Notes under the pieces: model-generated
What the model was told of the DNA's origin: nothing
Database searches by the model: none
What the model saw: the letters and a program-made list of their open reading frames with translations, nothing else
NCBI RefSeq assembly: GCF_000576305.1
Contig: NZ_BAVZ01000002.1
Coordinates: 124,001 to 188,000, forward strand
Source: Paenibacillus pini JCM 16418
GTDB lineage: Bacteria > Bacillota > Bacilli > Paenibacillales > Paenibacillaceae
Reading direction: 5' to 3'
DNA length: 64,000 nt
Shown here: positions 18,960 through 28,945 of the stretch, piece after piece
Layout: each line of letters starts with the position of its first letter
Position numbering within the stretch: the first letter of the stretch is position 1
Program-made: the position numbers and the translations under genes

Positions 18960-20315
18960 TTATTTCTTTACTTTTTTAGCTACATCAACAACACGTTGAA
19001 CCCACTCTTCTGGAGTGATTTTGCTAATTGTAAGAGCATCTGTAGCATCTTGCATCGCTTTATCAACGTCAACGTTGTACGTGATCGCAGGGATAACTAC
19101 AGTGTTAGGATCAACTAGGTACTTAGCTGCATCCTTAACATGGCTAGGAGCGTTGGAGTTACTGATATCTCCTTTAATGTTAGATGGTGCACCACTAAGC
19201 TCTGCCCATTGGGAAGCTTGTGCTTCAGAGAATACAAATGACAAGAACGCTTTAGCAGCATCTTTGTTCTTAGCATTTTTAGCGATTGCAACGTTAGCAG
19301 TAGAAGTGTTGGCAACAACTTTGCCACCAGCATCTTGAGTGATTGAAGGAATGAATCCGAATTGGAATCCACCTGGAACATCTTTAGCCATTTCGTTAGG
19401 CAACCATAGACCATTCGGAATGAATGCATCTTTGTGTTGTAGGAACAACATTTGGGAATCCGTGTGGTTAATTTGAATGGATGCTTTATCAATGAATCCT
19501 TTATCACGAAGTTCAACAATTTTCTTCAATGCTGTCATAACAGCTGGGCTTTGGAAAGCTTCTGGCTTAGAAGCTGCCATGTCTTGAAGAATAGAGATAT
19601 CGTTGTTGTTCGCAGAAACGATAGCTGGATACAGAATAGCACCATTAATGTAGTATGGATATTTACCTGTGTGGATAAATGGTGTAGTACCTGCTGCTTT
19701 GATTTTGTCAGCAACCGCTATGAAAGATGCCCAATCCGTTGGCTCTTCCCATCCTTTTTCTTTGAAGAGAGCTTTATCCCAGAACGTACCCCATGAATTC
19801 AATACGAGAGGAATATCGTATACTTTACCGTCAAATTGTTGCGCTGGTTGAGCAAGAATGTCGGAGATGAGCTTGCCATCTACGTTTTTAGCATCCTTCA
19901 ACCAATCTGTTAAATCTTCAAGCTGGCCATCGTCAACCATTTGGCGGTCATTCAAGTTAGGTCCGTCGATGTATACGAAATCCGGTGGATTTCCTCCAAC
20001 CCAACGAGGTTTCATTTGATCGTTAACTTTAGAACCTTGATCGACTTTGATTTTCAAATCAGGGTTTGCTGCTTGGAATTCTTCAATAACTTTCTTCCAC
20101 CATTTATCGCCATAACCACCGACGAAGTATTGAATTTCGAAATCACCCGTCAGTTTTTTAGCACCTGCATCTGTTGTTGTATCCGTAGTTGGTGTTGTTT
20201 CTGTCTTTGTTGGTTCAGGAGTCTTTGTCTCTTCTTTAGTACCACAACCTGCAAGTGGAGCCACGACCATCAATGCTGCAAGGCTCGCTGTTGCCAAACT
20301 TTTCTTTAACATCAT
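18960..20315 (-). CDS. extracellular sugar-binding lipoprotein of a CUT1 transporter
   Basis: Captures a carbohydrate outside the membrane and delivers it to the two permeases. Signal peptide with lipobox VVAPLAGCGT (Cys24), a Thr/Glu/Pro-rich linker, then a family 1 solute-binding fold (FEIQYFVGGYGDKWWKKVIE, PDFVYIDGPNLNDRQMV, YDIPLVLNSWGTFWDKALF). 451 residues, normal. First gene of the transport unit, behind a 210-base gap with an AGGAGGG site; its regulators YesN/YesM lie just upstream on the same strand. I could not place a convincing promoter or cre site in 20316-20485. Confidence 0.93.
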   Translation of the reverse strand: MMLKKSLATASLAALMVVAPLAGCGTKEETKTPEPTKTETTPTTDTTTDAGAKKLTGDFEIQYFVGGYGDKWWKKVIEEFQAANPDLKIKVDQGSKVNDQMKPRWVGGNPPDFVYIDGPNLNDRQMVDDGQLEDLTDWLKDAKNVDGKLISDILAQPAQQFDGKVYDIPLVLNSWGTFWDKALFKEKGWEEPTDWASFIAVADKIKAAGTTPFIHTGKYPYYINGAILYPAIVSANNNDISILQDMAASKPEAFQSPAVMTALKKIVELRDKGFIDKASIQINHTDSQMLFLQHKDAFIPNGLWLPNEMAKDVPGGFQFGFIPSITQDAGGKVVANTSTANVAIAKNAKNKDAAKAFLSFVFSEAQASQWAELSGAPSNIKGDISNSNAPSHVKDAAKYLVDPNTVVIPAITYNVDVDKAMQDATDALTISKITPEEWVQRVVDVAKKVKK

Positions 20316-20485
20316 AAAGAATAACCCTCCTTAATAAGTTGAATGCCAAACGCTATATCCAGTCATTTTCTGTGTATTACAGCGCCTATAATCATCATAG
20401 AGATAAGGGACGCTTCCCTCCATCGAATATTTTCCATGAATTCTTTGTTATCTTCTTTTCATGAAGTAAATAATTAAGGGTACGA

Positions 20486-20513
20486 CAAAAAAGACCAGAT
20501 TTCTCTGATCTTT
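20486..20513 (-). terminator. terminator after the sensory operon
   Basis: AAAGACCAGA (20490-20499) pairs with TCTGATCTTT (20504-20513; one wobble), with TTTTTT following on the minus strand. It separates the yesN-yesM unit from the transporter genes. Confidence 0.75.
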
Positions 20514-20526
20514 AGATTCGACACTA

Positions 20527-21834
20527 TTAGTGTTTGTTTGTATTCTCTAGCCGTTTCTCTTCTGCAAATTTCTGAAGCTGATCAAGCGCTTGTTTGGGAG
20601 AGACATGATCATGTAGTACGGCATCTCCCATTTTACGGGCAGTATCCATAATGGATTGCCATTCAGGTTGCTGAACGGGATAGAACTGCGCGGTGCGCAA
20701 ATCAGTTAGATTTTGCTTCGTTAATGGATTAGCGGCTGACATTTGAGACCCAACATCTTTGGTTACAGGTAGAAATCCCTCTCTGCTAATGATTTCCGTG
20801 TAAATTGGATCTGAGTAAAGATAATCAAGAAATTTAGAGATCGCTTCTTTATCCGTGTGATCTGTTTTAAAGGATACGAGCATATCATGAACACCAAAAT
20901 TGATAGGTGGTACTCCATCCTTGACCGGTATTGAGCCAGATCCATACTGTAATCCAGGGAATTCCCTCGGCATGACAGAAGTGAAATAGTTACCAGATAT
21001 CATCATGCTTAGCTTACCATCACCGACAATACGTTGTTTTTCATCACGTGTGGTGACTGTAGGATCTGGATCGCTTAAGCCTTCGGTATACATATCTTTA
21101 AGGAATGACAGTCCTTCAATATTCTGAGGGGAGTTAATATTCCATTTACCGTCTTTGATCCATCCTCCACCTGCCCCGAGGAAGAAATACGAGAGATAGG
21201 CTTGGATTTCATTATCACTTAGATCTACACCGAATCCATGGGCTTTCCCTGTGTTCTTTACTTTCATCGAATCCTGTTTTAGTTCGGACCAGGTTGCAGG
21301 TGGCTTGGATATGCCAGCCTCACGGAACAGTTCCTTGTTATAGTACAATTTGCGATTAGAAGAAACATAAGGGACACCGTACTGTTTGTTATCCCATTGA
21401 TCGAGCTTCATCAAATCTGGATAGAATTTGCTTCTGAGTTCAGGTGATAGAATATCGTTCATATCATTCAAGAGACCATCATAAGCAAAATGAGAAAACA
21501 CATTCGTATTTAATAGATCAGGTGGCTGGTTTTTGCTAATCATTGTCGTATAAATACTATCTAGAATATCCCAATTCGCAACTTGTAGGTCAATCACAAT
21601 ATTGGGGTTTTTCAACATGAAATCCTGCACCAAGCCTTCGAGGAGCGGTCTTGTCTCAGAGCTATACTCGGATGCAATAAAGTTAATATGAGCAATGGGG
21701 TCTATAGTCGCCTTCGATACGGGTTTGATCTGCTCTGTATCTGAACAAGACAGTAAAAGCGGTGTTATTGCTAATAATATGAAGGATAATGCCGCATAAC
21801 GTACCGTGAGCCGGGTAGGCATCGTGCTTCGCAC
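20527..21834 (-). CDS. second extracellular solute-binding lipoprotein, in the sensory operon
   Basis: Family 1 sugar-binding lipoprotein of about 435 residues: lipobox PLLLSCSD (Cys30 counted from the GTG), then INFIASEYSSETRPLLEGLV and the hinge-like PYVSSNRKLYYNKELFREAGI. It is co-transcribed with the sensor kinase and response regulator, not with permeases, so it may present ligand to the sensor rather than drive import; that is inference. Start is uncertain: GTG at 21834 has its AAAGG too close (about 2 bases), ATG at 21822 has it about 13 bases away. Confidence 0.88.
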   Translation of the reverse strand: MRSTMPTRLTVRYAALSFILLAITPLLLSCSDTEQIKPVSKATIDPIAHINFIASEYSSETRPLLEGLVQDFMLKNPNIVIDLQVANWDILDSIYTTMISKNQPPDLLNTNVFSHFAYDGLLNDMNDILSPELRSKFYPDLMKLDQWDNKQYGVPYVSSNRKLYYNKELFREAGISKPPATWSELKQDSMKVKNTGKAHGFGVDLSDNEIQAYLSYFFLGAGGGWIKDGKWNINSPQNIEGLSFLKDMYTEGLSDPDPTVTTRDEKQRIVGDGKLSMMISGNYFTSVMPREFPGLQYGSGSIPVKDGVPPINFGVHDMLVSFKTDHTDKEAISKFLDYLYSDPIYTEIISREGFLPVTKDVGSQMSAANPLTKQNLTDLRTAQFYPVQQPEWQSIMDTARKMGDAVLHDHVSPKQALDQLQKFAEEKRLENTNKH

Positions 21835-21849
21835 ACCTTTCTGTTTAAG

Positions 21850-22833
21850 TTATTTCTCGATAAATGGAAATAACAGCTTCTGGTTTTCTGGAGAATACAT
21901 ATTGTCCTTAGTCACGACAATGGAATTGGTATAGGTGACTGGGTTGACGGTCTTTCCTTTGATGATATTCAGTCCAGTTTGAACACCTAAATATCCGATG
22001 TTAAAAGGCTGTTGTACAACAGTCGCATTAAGGGTTCCTTCTTCAAGTAATCGAATTTCATACATCGATGTATCAAAACCAATTAGTTTGACAAGTCCGG
22101 TGCGGTTAGCCTCTTTAATGGCTTTGGCCGCTCCAAGCGCTGAGGATTCATTAAGGGCAATAATAGCATTCAGGTCAGGGTGTTCATTCATCGATTCCTT
22201 GGCAATGAGAAAGGATCTTTCTTCGGAATCGGAGGAATAAAAAGTTCCATAAATGCTTTGTTTGTAAGGAAGCAGCGATTTACGAATTCCTTTTTCTCGT
22301 TCAATGGAAACTCCTGACGTAATAGAGTCACTAATAATGACAGCTTTAGGTAATCCATTCGTCTCCGTGGCTGTCGTACGCCCAGCTTGAATTCCCGCAG
22401 CCATGTGGTCGTTTGAAACAAATGGGGGCGGAGAATTCAAACTAAAAGGTGTATCGATAATCACAAGAGGAATATCAGCATCTTGGATTTTTTTGAGTTC
22501 TGCTGTTATTCGGTCGTCATTAATGGGCGCGACTACAATAGCCTGTGGACTCTGCTGAAGGATATCCTCTAGTAGAGCAAGCTGCGCCTCAGCGTCCGTT
22601 TCCTGAAGAGGACCTGTAATTGTAATGTGAGCTCCTGATTCTTTGGCTGCTGCTTCAGCTCCCGCACTGACCGTCTGCCAGAAGTCTGACCGGATATTAT
22701 GCTCTTTTAAAATGACGGCAATGTTCTGTTCCTGTTCAGCGGATGGTATAAACAGTTTAAAATACAGGATGATATACAGTACCGAAACAATAAATATGAT
22801 AGCCATGAGTAGTGTGGAACGGTGTATGCGCAT
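21850..22833 (-). CDS. membrane-anchored RbsB-like sugar-binding protein
   Basis: Type 1 periplasmic-binding fold (ribose-binding/LacI-like) of 327 residues. A single N-terminal membrane segment (LLMAIIFIVSVLYIILYF) without lipobox Cys suggests it is anchored outside the cell. Binding-domain motifs: NIAVILKEHNIRSDFWQTV, AIVVAPINDD, IPLVIIDTPFSL, VKLIGFDTSMYEIR, TVVQQPFNIGYLGVQTG. It begins 6 bases after yesM and its ribosome binding site AGGAG overlaps the yesM stop, implying coupling. Position between kinase and a second binding protein suggests a co-sensor, as known for some kinase-associated binding proteins. Confidence 0.88.
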   Translation of the reverse strand: MRIHRSTLLMAIIFIVSVLYIILYFKLFIPSAEQEQNIAVILKEHNIRSDFWQTVSAGAEAAAKESGAHITITGPLQETDAEAQLALLEDILQQSPQAIVVAPINDDRITAELKKIQDADIPLVIIDTPFSLNSPPPFVSNDHMAAGIQAGRTTATETNGLPKAVIISDSITSGVSIEREKGIRKSLLPYKQSIYGTFYSSDSEERSFLIAKESMNEHPDLNAIIALNESSALGAAKAIKEANRTGLVKLIGFDTSMYEIRLLEEGTLNATVVQQPFNIGYLGVQTGLNIIKGKTVNPVTYTNSIVVTKDNMYSPENQKLLFPFIEK

Positions 22834-22839
22834 AAAAGG

Positions 22840-24636
22840 CTACTCCTTTAACTTGGGAATGGTAATCGTCACGCACGTACCCTCTTCCAATTCACTACGG
22901 ATTTGAATTCCGTACTGATCGCCGAAATAGAGTTTAATTCGTTCATTGACGTTATTAATTCCAATTCCACCGGACGTTTTCTTGCGGATTGACGTAGGGT
23001 CGGGATTCCAAATGAGCTTGAGCTGTTCGGGTGTCATACCCTGACCATCATCCTCTACCTCGAAAACAATCGTGCTTTCCTTTTCAAAACCTCGGATCGT
23101 AATGTTGCCAGGTTCCGGTTTGTTGCGAATACCGTGATAGATCGCATTCTCAACAAAGGGTTGAAGTAAAATCTTAAGTGTCATATAAGGCATCGCTGAA
23201 GGTTCAATATTGATTTCATAATTAAGCTGTTCGTTATATCTCATTTTTTGAATGATCAAATAGTTCGTGATGTGCTCAAACTCAATTCGAATAGGAACCA
23301 ATTCTTTGTCTTTGGTGATGCTGGCTCTAAACAGTTTAGCAAGCGCTGAAGTCATAAGTACAACCTCCTCATGTTGTTTCTGTTCACCCATCCAGATAAT
23401 GGAATCAAGCGTGTTATACAGAAAATGAGGGTTGATTTGTGATTGCAAAAGCATGAGCTCTGTTTTTCGTTTGTGCTCTTGGTTCTGGATGATCTCTTGC
23501 ATTAGATTTTTAATCTGAGCAAGCATGAGGTTAAAGGAGCGTCCGAGCTGCCCGATTTCATTAATCTCCATAATTTCCGTACGAATATCAAAATTGCCGC
23601 GCTCCACTTTCTTCATATCGCGTTGTAGCATTCGAATGGGCTTAGACATCCGATAGGATAAGAATAAAGAGAGTAAGAGGGAAAAGAATATACCTACGAG
23701 TGCATACAGCAAAATAGAGTTGCGTATCGTACCCTCATTGACAATTAGATCGTCTGCGTAAGTGACACCAACGATTTTCCAACCGAAATTAGTGTCTTGT
23801 ACAGAATAAATACGTTTTCCCTTATCATCATTTACGTTGAAGGACTCACCATTTTTAGCATGGATAACCTTCGTGATTTGTTCGGTCTGGAGATTACTGT
23901 AGAGTAGCTGTTGCTGAGGATGGTAGATGATATTGCCTGCATCATCGACAACAAATACGTATCCCTTTTTACCTAAGTTAATCTTGCTGCAAATGTCATT
24001 AATGATGCTTAAATTCAAATCGACCAGAAATATACCTTCACCTTGAATACCATCTGTGCTTTTAAGCTCTCTACTTAGAGAAACCGTCCAGCGGTATTCA
24101 TTATCAATGATGTTCTGAATATGCGGAGGCGAAATGACGGATTGTCCACCTTTGGATTTAGCATTCTGATACCAAGATTGATTCTCAAGTTTCGTATAGG
24201 GATTAAGAACGGTGATGCGCCGGTCCGAGACATAGTGTCCGTTATAACCAAAGACCATGATGGATGAGATATCTTTGCGTGAATATAAAATAGCCTGAAA
24301 TAAATCCGATATTCTCTTCTCATAAGGCCTGCGGTCGCTAGTGCTAATAAATGCGTTATTTGAAATATAATATTTAACGTCTTTATTGGTCATGGCAAGT
24401 AAACTGATATTCTCCATGTTATCGATGTATGACTGAATATTCGAATTGACTTGTTTGATAATCTCTTGAATATAATTCTGTGAATTCGTTTCAATGGCAT
24501 CGACGGAAAGGCGATAGCTGTTCACGCTTGTCAACAGAACGGTTATGAGAATAAGGCAAGAGAAGGTGAAGAAAATACTGGACTGGATACTTTTAAAAGA
24601 AAAAAAGGGAAGAAGAGACCCACGATGCTTCGACAT
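22840..24636 (-). CDS. sensor histidine kinase, YesM family
   Basis: Membrane kinase that phosphorylates the adjacent YesN-type regulator. First helix near residues 13-35, large extracellular dCache-like sensor, second helix about 305-325 (LLYALVGIFFSLLLSLFLSY), HAMP (SKPIRMLQRDMKKVERGNF), His_kinase domain with LLQSQINPHFLYNTLDSI (phospho-His near 407) and an ATPase domain (FVENAIYHGIRNKP, VEDDGQGM, GGIGINNVNERI). 598 residues. The start codon overlaps the yesN stop by one base (TAATG). Confidence 0.93.
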   Translation of the reverse strand: MSKHRGSLLPFFSFKSIQSSIFFTFSCLILITVLLTSVNSYRLSVDAIETNSQNYIQEIIKQVNSNIQSYIDNMENISLLAMTNKDVKYYISNNAFISTSDRRPYEKRISDLFQAILYSRKDISSIMVFGYNGHYVSDRRITVLNPYTKLENQSWYQNAKSKGGQSVISPPHIQNIIDNEYRWTVSLSRELKSTDGIQGEGIFLVDLNLSIINDICSKINLGKKGYVFVVDDAGNIIYHPQQQLLYSNLQTEQITKVIHAKNGESFNVNDDKGKRIYSVQDTNFGWKIVGVTYADDLIVNEGTIRNSILLYALVGIFFSLLLSLFLSYRMSKPIRMLQRDMKKVERGNFDIRTEIMEINEIGQLGRSFNLMLAQIKNLMQEIIQNQEHKRKTELMLLQSQINPHFLYNTLDSIIWMGEQKQHEEVVLMTSALAKLFRASITKDKELVPIRIEFEHITNYLIIQKMRYNEQLNYEINIEPSAMPYMTLKILLQPFVENAIYHGIRNKPEPGNITIRGFEKESTIVFEVEDDGQGMTPEQLKLIWNPDPTSIRKKTSGGIGINNVNERIKLYFGDQYGIQIRSELEEGTCVTITIPKLKE

Positions 24637-26246
24637 TATTGGGAGCTCTCCTTCGCATGATTGTCACGAAATTCTCGCGGGGTAATGCCCGCGTGTTTCT
24701 TGAATAGGATACTAAAATAGTTAGGGTCGCCATAGCCGACCTTCGCTGCAATTTCATAAAATTTAAGTGAGGTGTGCTGGAGCATCTCTTTGGCCTTCTC
24801 CATTCTTGTCCTCGTTAAATATTCAACAAATGTCTCGCTGGTATGTTGCTTAAAAACAAGACTGAAATAGCTTGTACTCATAAGCACATGGCGACAGATA
24901 TCCTGCAGTGACATTTTCTCATCCGCATAATTTGTTTCAATATAATCAACGGCCTTACGTACTTGAGTAAGCGTAAAATGATTTCGGTTATCTGCAATTG
25001 CGGTCATGACAGCGGTTAATGTATCGATTAACCAGACTTCAATTTCATCCAGTGTCTTGAATCTGTAAACATCAGTTAAGAGAATCGGACGGTAGTCTTG
25101 AAGTCCAAGTTCCTGAATCGTATTCAATAGAGATAATAGAACCTTTTGAATTTGCAATAGGCAGGCATCCATGGGTACTAGGCTCTTTTTCAGATCAATC
25201 ACTAGTTCCCTAATTAGCTGGTGGATATCCTGCAACGAGCCTGTCTTAACGGCTGAAGCAAGTTTACGGTCCCAATCGGCCCTAGGCTGATCAGGAAAGG
25301 AAGGTCTAGCTTCCATATCGAGAATGCTAAGTACACGATTCTTACCTAATAGAAAGCGGTAATCCAGCGCAGAAATTGCGCTTTTATAAGATAAGGTTAA
25401 CTGTTCTGGCATTTCACAAGTTTGGCCAACACCGATCGTTACCGTGAATTTCAAGTATTTTTCAATAAAATGTCTGGCCTCTTCAGCAATACGGAATGCA
25501 CGCTCATAAAGCGCACTTTCTTCAGATTCACCTGTCACAATCAAGACCATTCGTTCTTCTCTTGTACGGAACAGCATCAGGTTCTCACGTAATGATATTT
25601 CTTCAAGCAAGTTGAAGGCTGCATAACGTAGAATTTCAGTGTCATGTCCATTATCACGGATTTGACGTATTCCAAAGTCGTCGATATCAGCTACCATAAT
25701 TAAGTAGGGCGGAGTTAAGGGCCGAATTCCAAAATAAGCAAATCGTTCCTCCATTTCTGAATTTCGAATTCCATTCACGACAAGACGCTCTAGAAAACGT
25801 TCTTTTAATAAAGGCATGCTTTGCTTCAATTGATTGTACAATCGACTAAGATCTTCATGGCTCTGGGTTTCTTCATCCATTTCTTGTTTAACCTTCAGAA
25901 GTAAATCTCTGATTTCATGAGCTGTAATCGGTTTCAGTACAAAATCAGACACTTTCAGGCGAATAGCTTGTTGCGCATATTCGAATTCATCAAAGCCCGT
26001 TAAAATAATCATTTTAATATATGGATAAGCGTCTGCGACGGCTCCCGCCAGTTCAAGTCCATCCATAAAGGGCATGGAAATATCAGAAATGACTAGGTCT
26101 GGTAATGTTAGCTCAATGGCTTCCCAAGCTTCGCGACCATTTGCGTAATCTCCGATTAGCTCAAAACCGTGGGCGTTCCAGTCAATCGTGCGTTTCAATC
26201 CGTCCCGGACAACTGCCTCATCATCAACGATGATTACTTTGTACAT
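24636..26246 (-). CDS. AraC-type response regulator, YesN family
   Basis: Receiver domain with IIVDDE at the start and the phospho-acceptor Asp55 in LVISDISMPFMDG, a long linker, and two AraC helix-turn-helix motifs in the last 100 residues (SLQDICRHVLMSTSYFSLVF and FYEIAAKVGYGDPNYFSILF). 536 residues, usual for YesN. Expected to activate the binding-protein/permease genes downstream when phosphorylated by the co-transcribed YesM kinase. AAGGAGG precedes the ATG, inside the short self-complementary stretch GGAGGTACCTCC (26247-26258). Confidence 0.93.
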   Translation of the reverse strand: MYKVIIVDDEAVVRDGLKRTIDWNAHGFELIGDYANGREAWEAIELTLPDLVISDISMPFMDGLELAGAVADAYPYIKMIILTGFDEFEYAQQAIRLKVSDFVLKPITAHEIRDLLLKVKQEMDEETQSHEDLSRLYNQLKQSMPLLKERFLERLVVNGIRNSEMEERFAYFGIRPLTPPYLIMVADIDDFGIRQIRDNGHDTEILRYAAFNLLEEISLRENLMLFRTREERMVLIVTGESEESALYERAFRIAEEARHFIEKYLKFTVTIGVGQTCEMPEQLTLSYKSAISALDYRFLLGKNRVLSILDMEARPSFPDQPRADWDRKLASAVKTGSLQDIHQLIRELVIDLKKSLVPMDACLLQIQKVLLSLLNTIQELGLQDYRPILLTDVYRFKTLDEIEVWLIDTLTAVMTAIADNRNHFTLTQVRKAVDYIETNYADEKMSLQDICRHVLMSTSYFSLVFKQHTSETFVEYLTRTRMEKAKEMLQHTSLKFYEIAAKVGYGDPNYFSILFKKHAGITPREFRDNHAKESSQ

Positions 26247-26258
26247 GGAGGTACCTCC

Positions 26259-26646
26259 TTATGCATGGTCGAGTAGTATAGTGTTTAACTGTTTATTGCA
26301 TTCATTTTCAGAAAATTTTCAATTGTACACAAAGATGTAATAATTCTGGAATAATTATACTGTAAAAGATAGCTTATGAATACAAGCAAACGATCAGTGC
26401 TTTGTTTACAGCGAAACAAAAGGATTTAAAAATTAGTTCATATGTCTTAGTACATGTGATAAGTATCCTCAGATGTTCATAAACTCACTGCATATGTATT
26501 ATAAATCCTTCTATCTCTACGGGATAGGTTTTTAATTTTTGGTATAGTTTTTTTACTTATTGAGTATTCGAAATTGGGTTGATAAAATGATGAGGTAGAT
26601 GGAAATAGAGAACAGAATAACCGGTTTCGATTCAGGAGATGAACTT
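26259..26646. other. intergenic region, yesN / pentapeptide gene
   Basis: AT-rich divergent region of about 390 bases. It must hold the yesN promoter (TATACT about 25 bases upstream of the yesN ribosome binding site is a candidate -10, with no good -35) and that of the pentapeptide gene. I see no gene or clear structure in it. Confidence 0.4.
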
Positions 26647-27251
26647 ATGTATCAATATACGGATCAAGAATATACGAATGTGGATTTTAGCCTGGCGGAT
26701 ATAAAAGATGGAGAAATGAAAGGCTGCACATTTACGAAGTGTAATTTCCGTGGTGCTTCACTGGATGAAGCGTGGACGACGGGCTGTCAATTTATTGAAT
26801 GTGACTTTGGCGGGGCGACTTTTAACGCTCCATCCATATTCGCTCTGCTTTTACAAATTGCCGATTTACGGGTGCTAACTTGTTTGTATCTAAATTTGAA
26901 GAATGCAAAATGGTAGGCAGTGATTTCGCGGGCGCGTCGATGGATGGCATTACAATCGTGGGCGGGGATTGGTCTTATACGAACTTACGTCATGTAAATT
27001 TGTCCAAGCAGGAACTGAAGGGAATTCGCCTAATGGAAACGGATCTGAGTGAAAGCAATTTACAGAAGGCGAATTTGCGAGAAGCTGATCTAAGTGGAGT
27101 CAGACTGACGAGGGCAACGCTTAAAGGAGCAGATTTACGTGGAGCGAAGATGGATCGCGTTGATTATAAATCATTTGATCTCACAGGCGTTCGGATTGAT
27201 TTAGAGCAGGCCGTAAATGTAGCTCGTGCCTATGGTGCTAAAGTAGACTAA
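26647..27251 (+). CDS. pentapeptide-repeat protein, frameshifted near 26830
   Basis: Right-handed quadrilateral beta-helix protein built from A(D/N)LXX repeats: NVDFSLADIKDGEMKGCTF and CNFRGASL before the break; SDFAGASMDG, TDLSESNLQKANLREADLSG and ATLKGADLRGAKM after it. Members such as Qnr and MfpA mimic DNA, but most have no known role and resistance should not be assumed. The frame changes near 26830; one added base gives RSAFTNCRFTGANLFVSKFE across the break. ATG 26647 is chosen for AGGAG eight bases upstream. Repaired length about 201 residues. Confidence 0.85.
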
Positions 27252-27273
27252 GTGGTATTTCAGTCAAAAATGT

Positions 27274-27303
27274 AAAAAGACATCCTCATTTGGATGTCTT
27301 TTT
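27274..27303. terminator. bidirectional terminator, pentapeptide gene / SDR gene
   Basis: AAAAAGACATCC (27274-27285) and GGATGTCTTTTT (27292-27303), six-base loop, T-runs on both strands. Confidence 0.85.
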
Positions 27304-27324
27304 CATGTATCCATAGATCATCAT

Positions 27325-28074
27325 TTAACGGAGTTTAACCGAACCACCATCCACCATAATGGTTTGTCCGGTAATAAACTTCGCTTCTTCACTTAAGTAG
27401 AAGGCGACGACGCGACCGATATCTTGTTCACAGTCACCTAGCCGTTTCAGAGGTATCTCATTAACCATTTTATCATATGCCTCTGGCATTCTTTCCCTCC
27501 AAGCTCGTACACCTTCAGATTCTGCGATGGGGCAGATGATATTAATATTAATGTTGTCTTGGCCCCATTCTGTAGCAGCTACACGCGATATCCCGCGGAT
27601 GGCTTCTTTGGCAGCGGCATAGGAGGTTTGGGTAGGCATACCTTCAAGTCCAGCACCAGATGCAAAATTGACAATGGTACCTTGGTTTTCTTTCAGATGA
27701 GGGTAGCTTAACTTCATTAAATGGAAGGTCGGCCAGAACCCTGTCCCAAAAGATAGCTCAAACTCTGCCTCCGTTGTGTCCATAAATGATACATTCTTTG
27801 ACGCCTGAGCACAGTTCACGAGTCCGTGAATGGTCGAGTAGTTATCGATGACTTTGTTAAAGCCAGCAATCAGATCATCTTTATCCATCAGATTCACTTT
27901 TACAAACATACACTCCGTAATCTCATTAATCTCTTCCTCAGTTGCTTTGCCTTTGTCCTCGTTGATGTCGAAAAAGGCTACACGAGCTCCTTGTTTCGCA
28001 AGTGCAGTGACGATACCTTTACCAATACCGCCTGCTCCCCCCGTTACCAGAATCGTTTTGTCTTTGAATTTCAT
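27325..28074 (-). CDS. short-chain dehydrogenase/reductase
   Basis: NAD(P)-dependent oxidoreductase of the classical SDR family, 249 residues. Cofactor motif TGGAGGIGKG near the N-terminus, active-site YAAAK (in QTSYAAAKEAIRG) with the preceding Ser in NFASGAG, and the C-terminal GQTIMVDGG. The usual NNAG motif appears as VNCAQ. Substrate not predictable. ATG 28074 is preferred because GGAGG lies 7 bases upstream; an upstream in-frame extension to 28134 has no such site. Divergent from tatC. Confidence 0.9.
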   Translation of the reverse strand: MKFKDKTILVTGGAGGIGKGIVTALAKQGARVAFFDINEDKGKATEEEINEITECMFVKVNLMDKDDLIAGFNKVIDNYSTIHGLVNCAQASKNVSFMDTTEAEFELSFGTGFWPTFHLMKLSYPHLKENQGTIVNFASGAGLEGMPTQTSYAAAKEAIRGISRVAATEWGQDNININIICPIAESEGVRAWRERMPEAYDKMVNEIPLKRLGDCEQDIGRVVAFYLSEEAKFITGQTIMVDGGSVKLR

Positions 28075-28186
28075 GGTCAGGCCTCCATTCGACATATTTG
28101 GATATAATTCTTCAAAAATGGATACGATATACAATAAAGCTGAGCAGTCAACAACACAGCAAGAGCTTTAAGGAAGGAGGCGAATT

Positions 28187-28945
28187 ATGCTCAGTAGTGA
28201 CGAGTGGGTCTCCCATCTTTCAGAACTACGGAAGCGATTGATTTGGGTCAGTCTCTTTTTCATGATGTCTTTGGCGGTTGGTTTGTATCTGTCGCCAAAC
28301 ATCCTCTTGTATATCAAGGGGCAACGGGTAACTACCCATATCTCATGGAACGTATTCTCACTAACAGATGGTATGTTCATCTATATGAAATGCGGTTTTC
28401 TGGTCGCGATATTCCTGACCTTGCCACTTGCGCTTTATCATATCTGGGCGTTTGTCAGACCTGGGCTTACAAATGAGGAAGCGGGGAAAACCATATGGTT
28501 CGTGCCTCTGTCTTTTTTTCTGTTTGTCATTGGAGTGGCTTTTAGCTTCTTTGTAGCATTCCCTATGATGGTCTCGTTCCTCTCCAAAATGAACAAGACC
28601 ATTGGCGCAGTGGAGACCTACGGAATAGATCGGTATTTCTCACTCATGTTCAATGTCGTATTTCCACTCGCTGTGGCTTTTGAAATGCCGGCCATCGTTT
28701 TATTTTTAACTAGGCTGGGGATCATTCATCCGGCTCAGTTAAAAAAAATAAGGAAATATGTTTATCTGGGCTTAGCTATTGTAGGCTCAATGATTTCACC
28801 ACCTGATTTCGTATCACATTTATCCGTAACCATTCCCCTTATACTCTTGTTCGAGATCAGTATCATTGTCTCGGCATGGTATGTGAATAAAAGGGAACTC
28901 GATATGAATCGTATGGAACCAGAAGGAGGGACAAACCATGTTTAA
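28187..28945 (+). CDS. tatC: twin-arginine translocase subunit TatC
   Basis: Membrane receptor that recognises twin-arginine signal peptides and exports folded proteins. 252 residues with six helices; conserved [10 protein letters not shown] near the N-terminus and FAFVRPGL-type loop seen here as [20 protein letters not shown] precedes the ATG. Overlaps tatA by 8 bases. The next plus-strand gene but one encodes a protein with a twin-arginine signal, so this may be a dedicated TatAC pair like those of B. subtilis. Confidence 0.95.
   Translation: MLSSDEWVSHLSELRKRLIWVSLFFMMSLAVGLYLSPNILLYIKGQRVTTHISWNVFSLTDGMFIYMKCGFLVAIFLTLPLALYHIWAFVRPGLTNEEAGKTIWFVPLSFFLFVIGVAFSFFVAFPMMVSFLSKMNKTIGAVETYGIDRYFSLMFNVVFPLAVAFEMPAIVLFLTRLGIIHPAQLKKIRKYVYLGLAIVGSMISPPDFVSHLSVTIPLILLFEISIIVSAWYVNKRELDMNRMEPEGGTNHV

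Noticed and set aside
19015-20309. Several plus-strand ORFs of 60-122 codons across the sugar-binding protein gene
   Set aside because: Shadows of a clearly coding minus-strand gene.
26247-26258. GGAGGTACCTCC palindrome over the yesN ribosome binding site as a translational switch
   Set aside because: The stem would be only four base pairs; probably chance extension of the AAGGAGG site.
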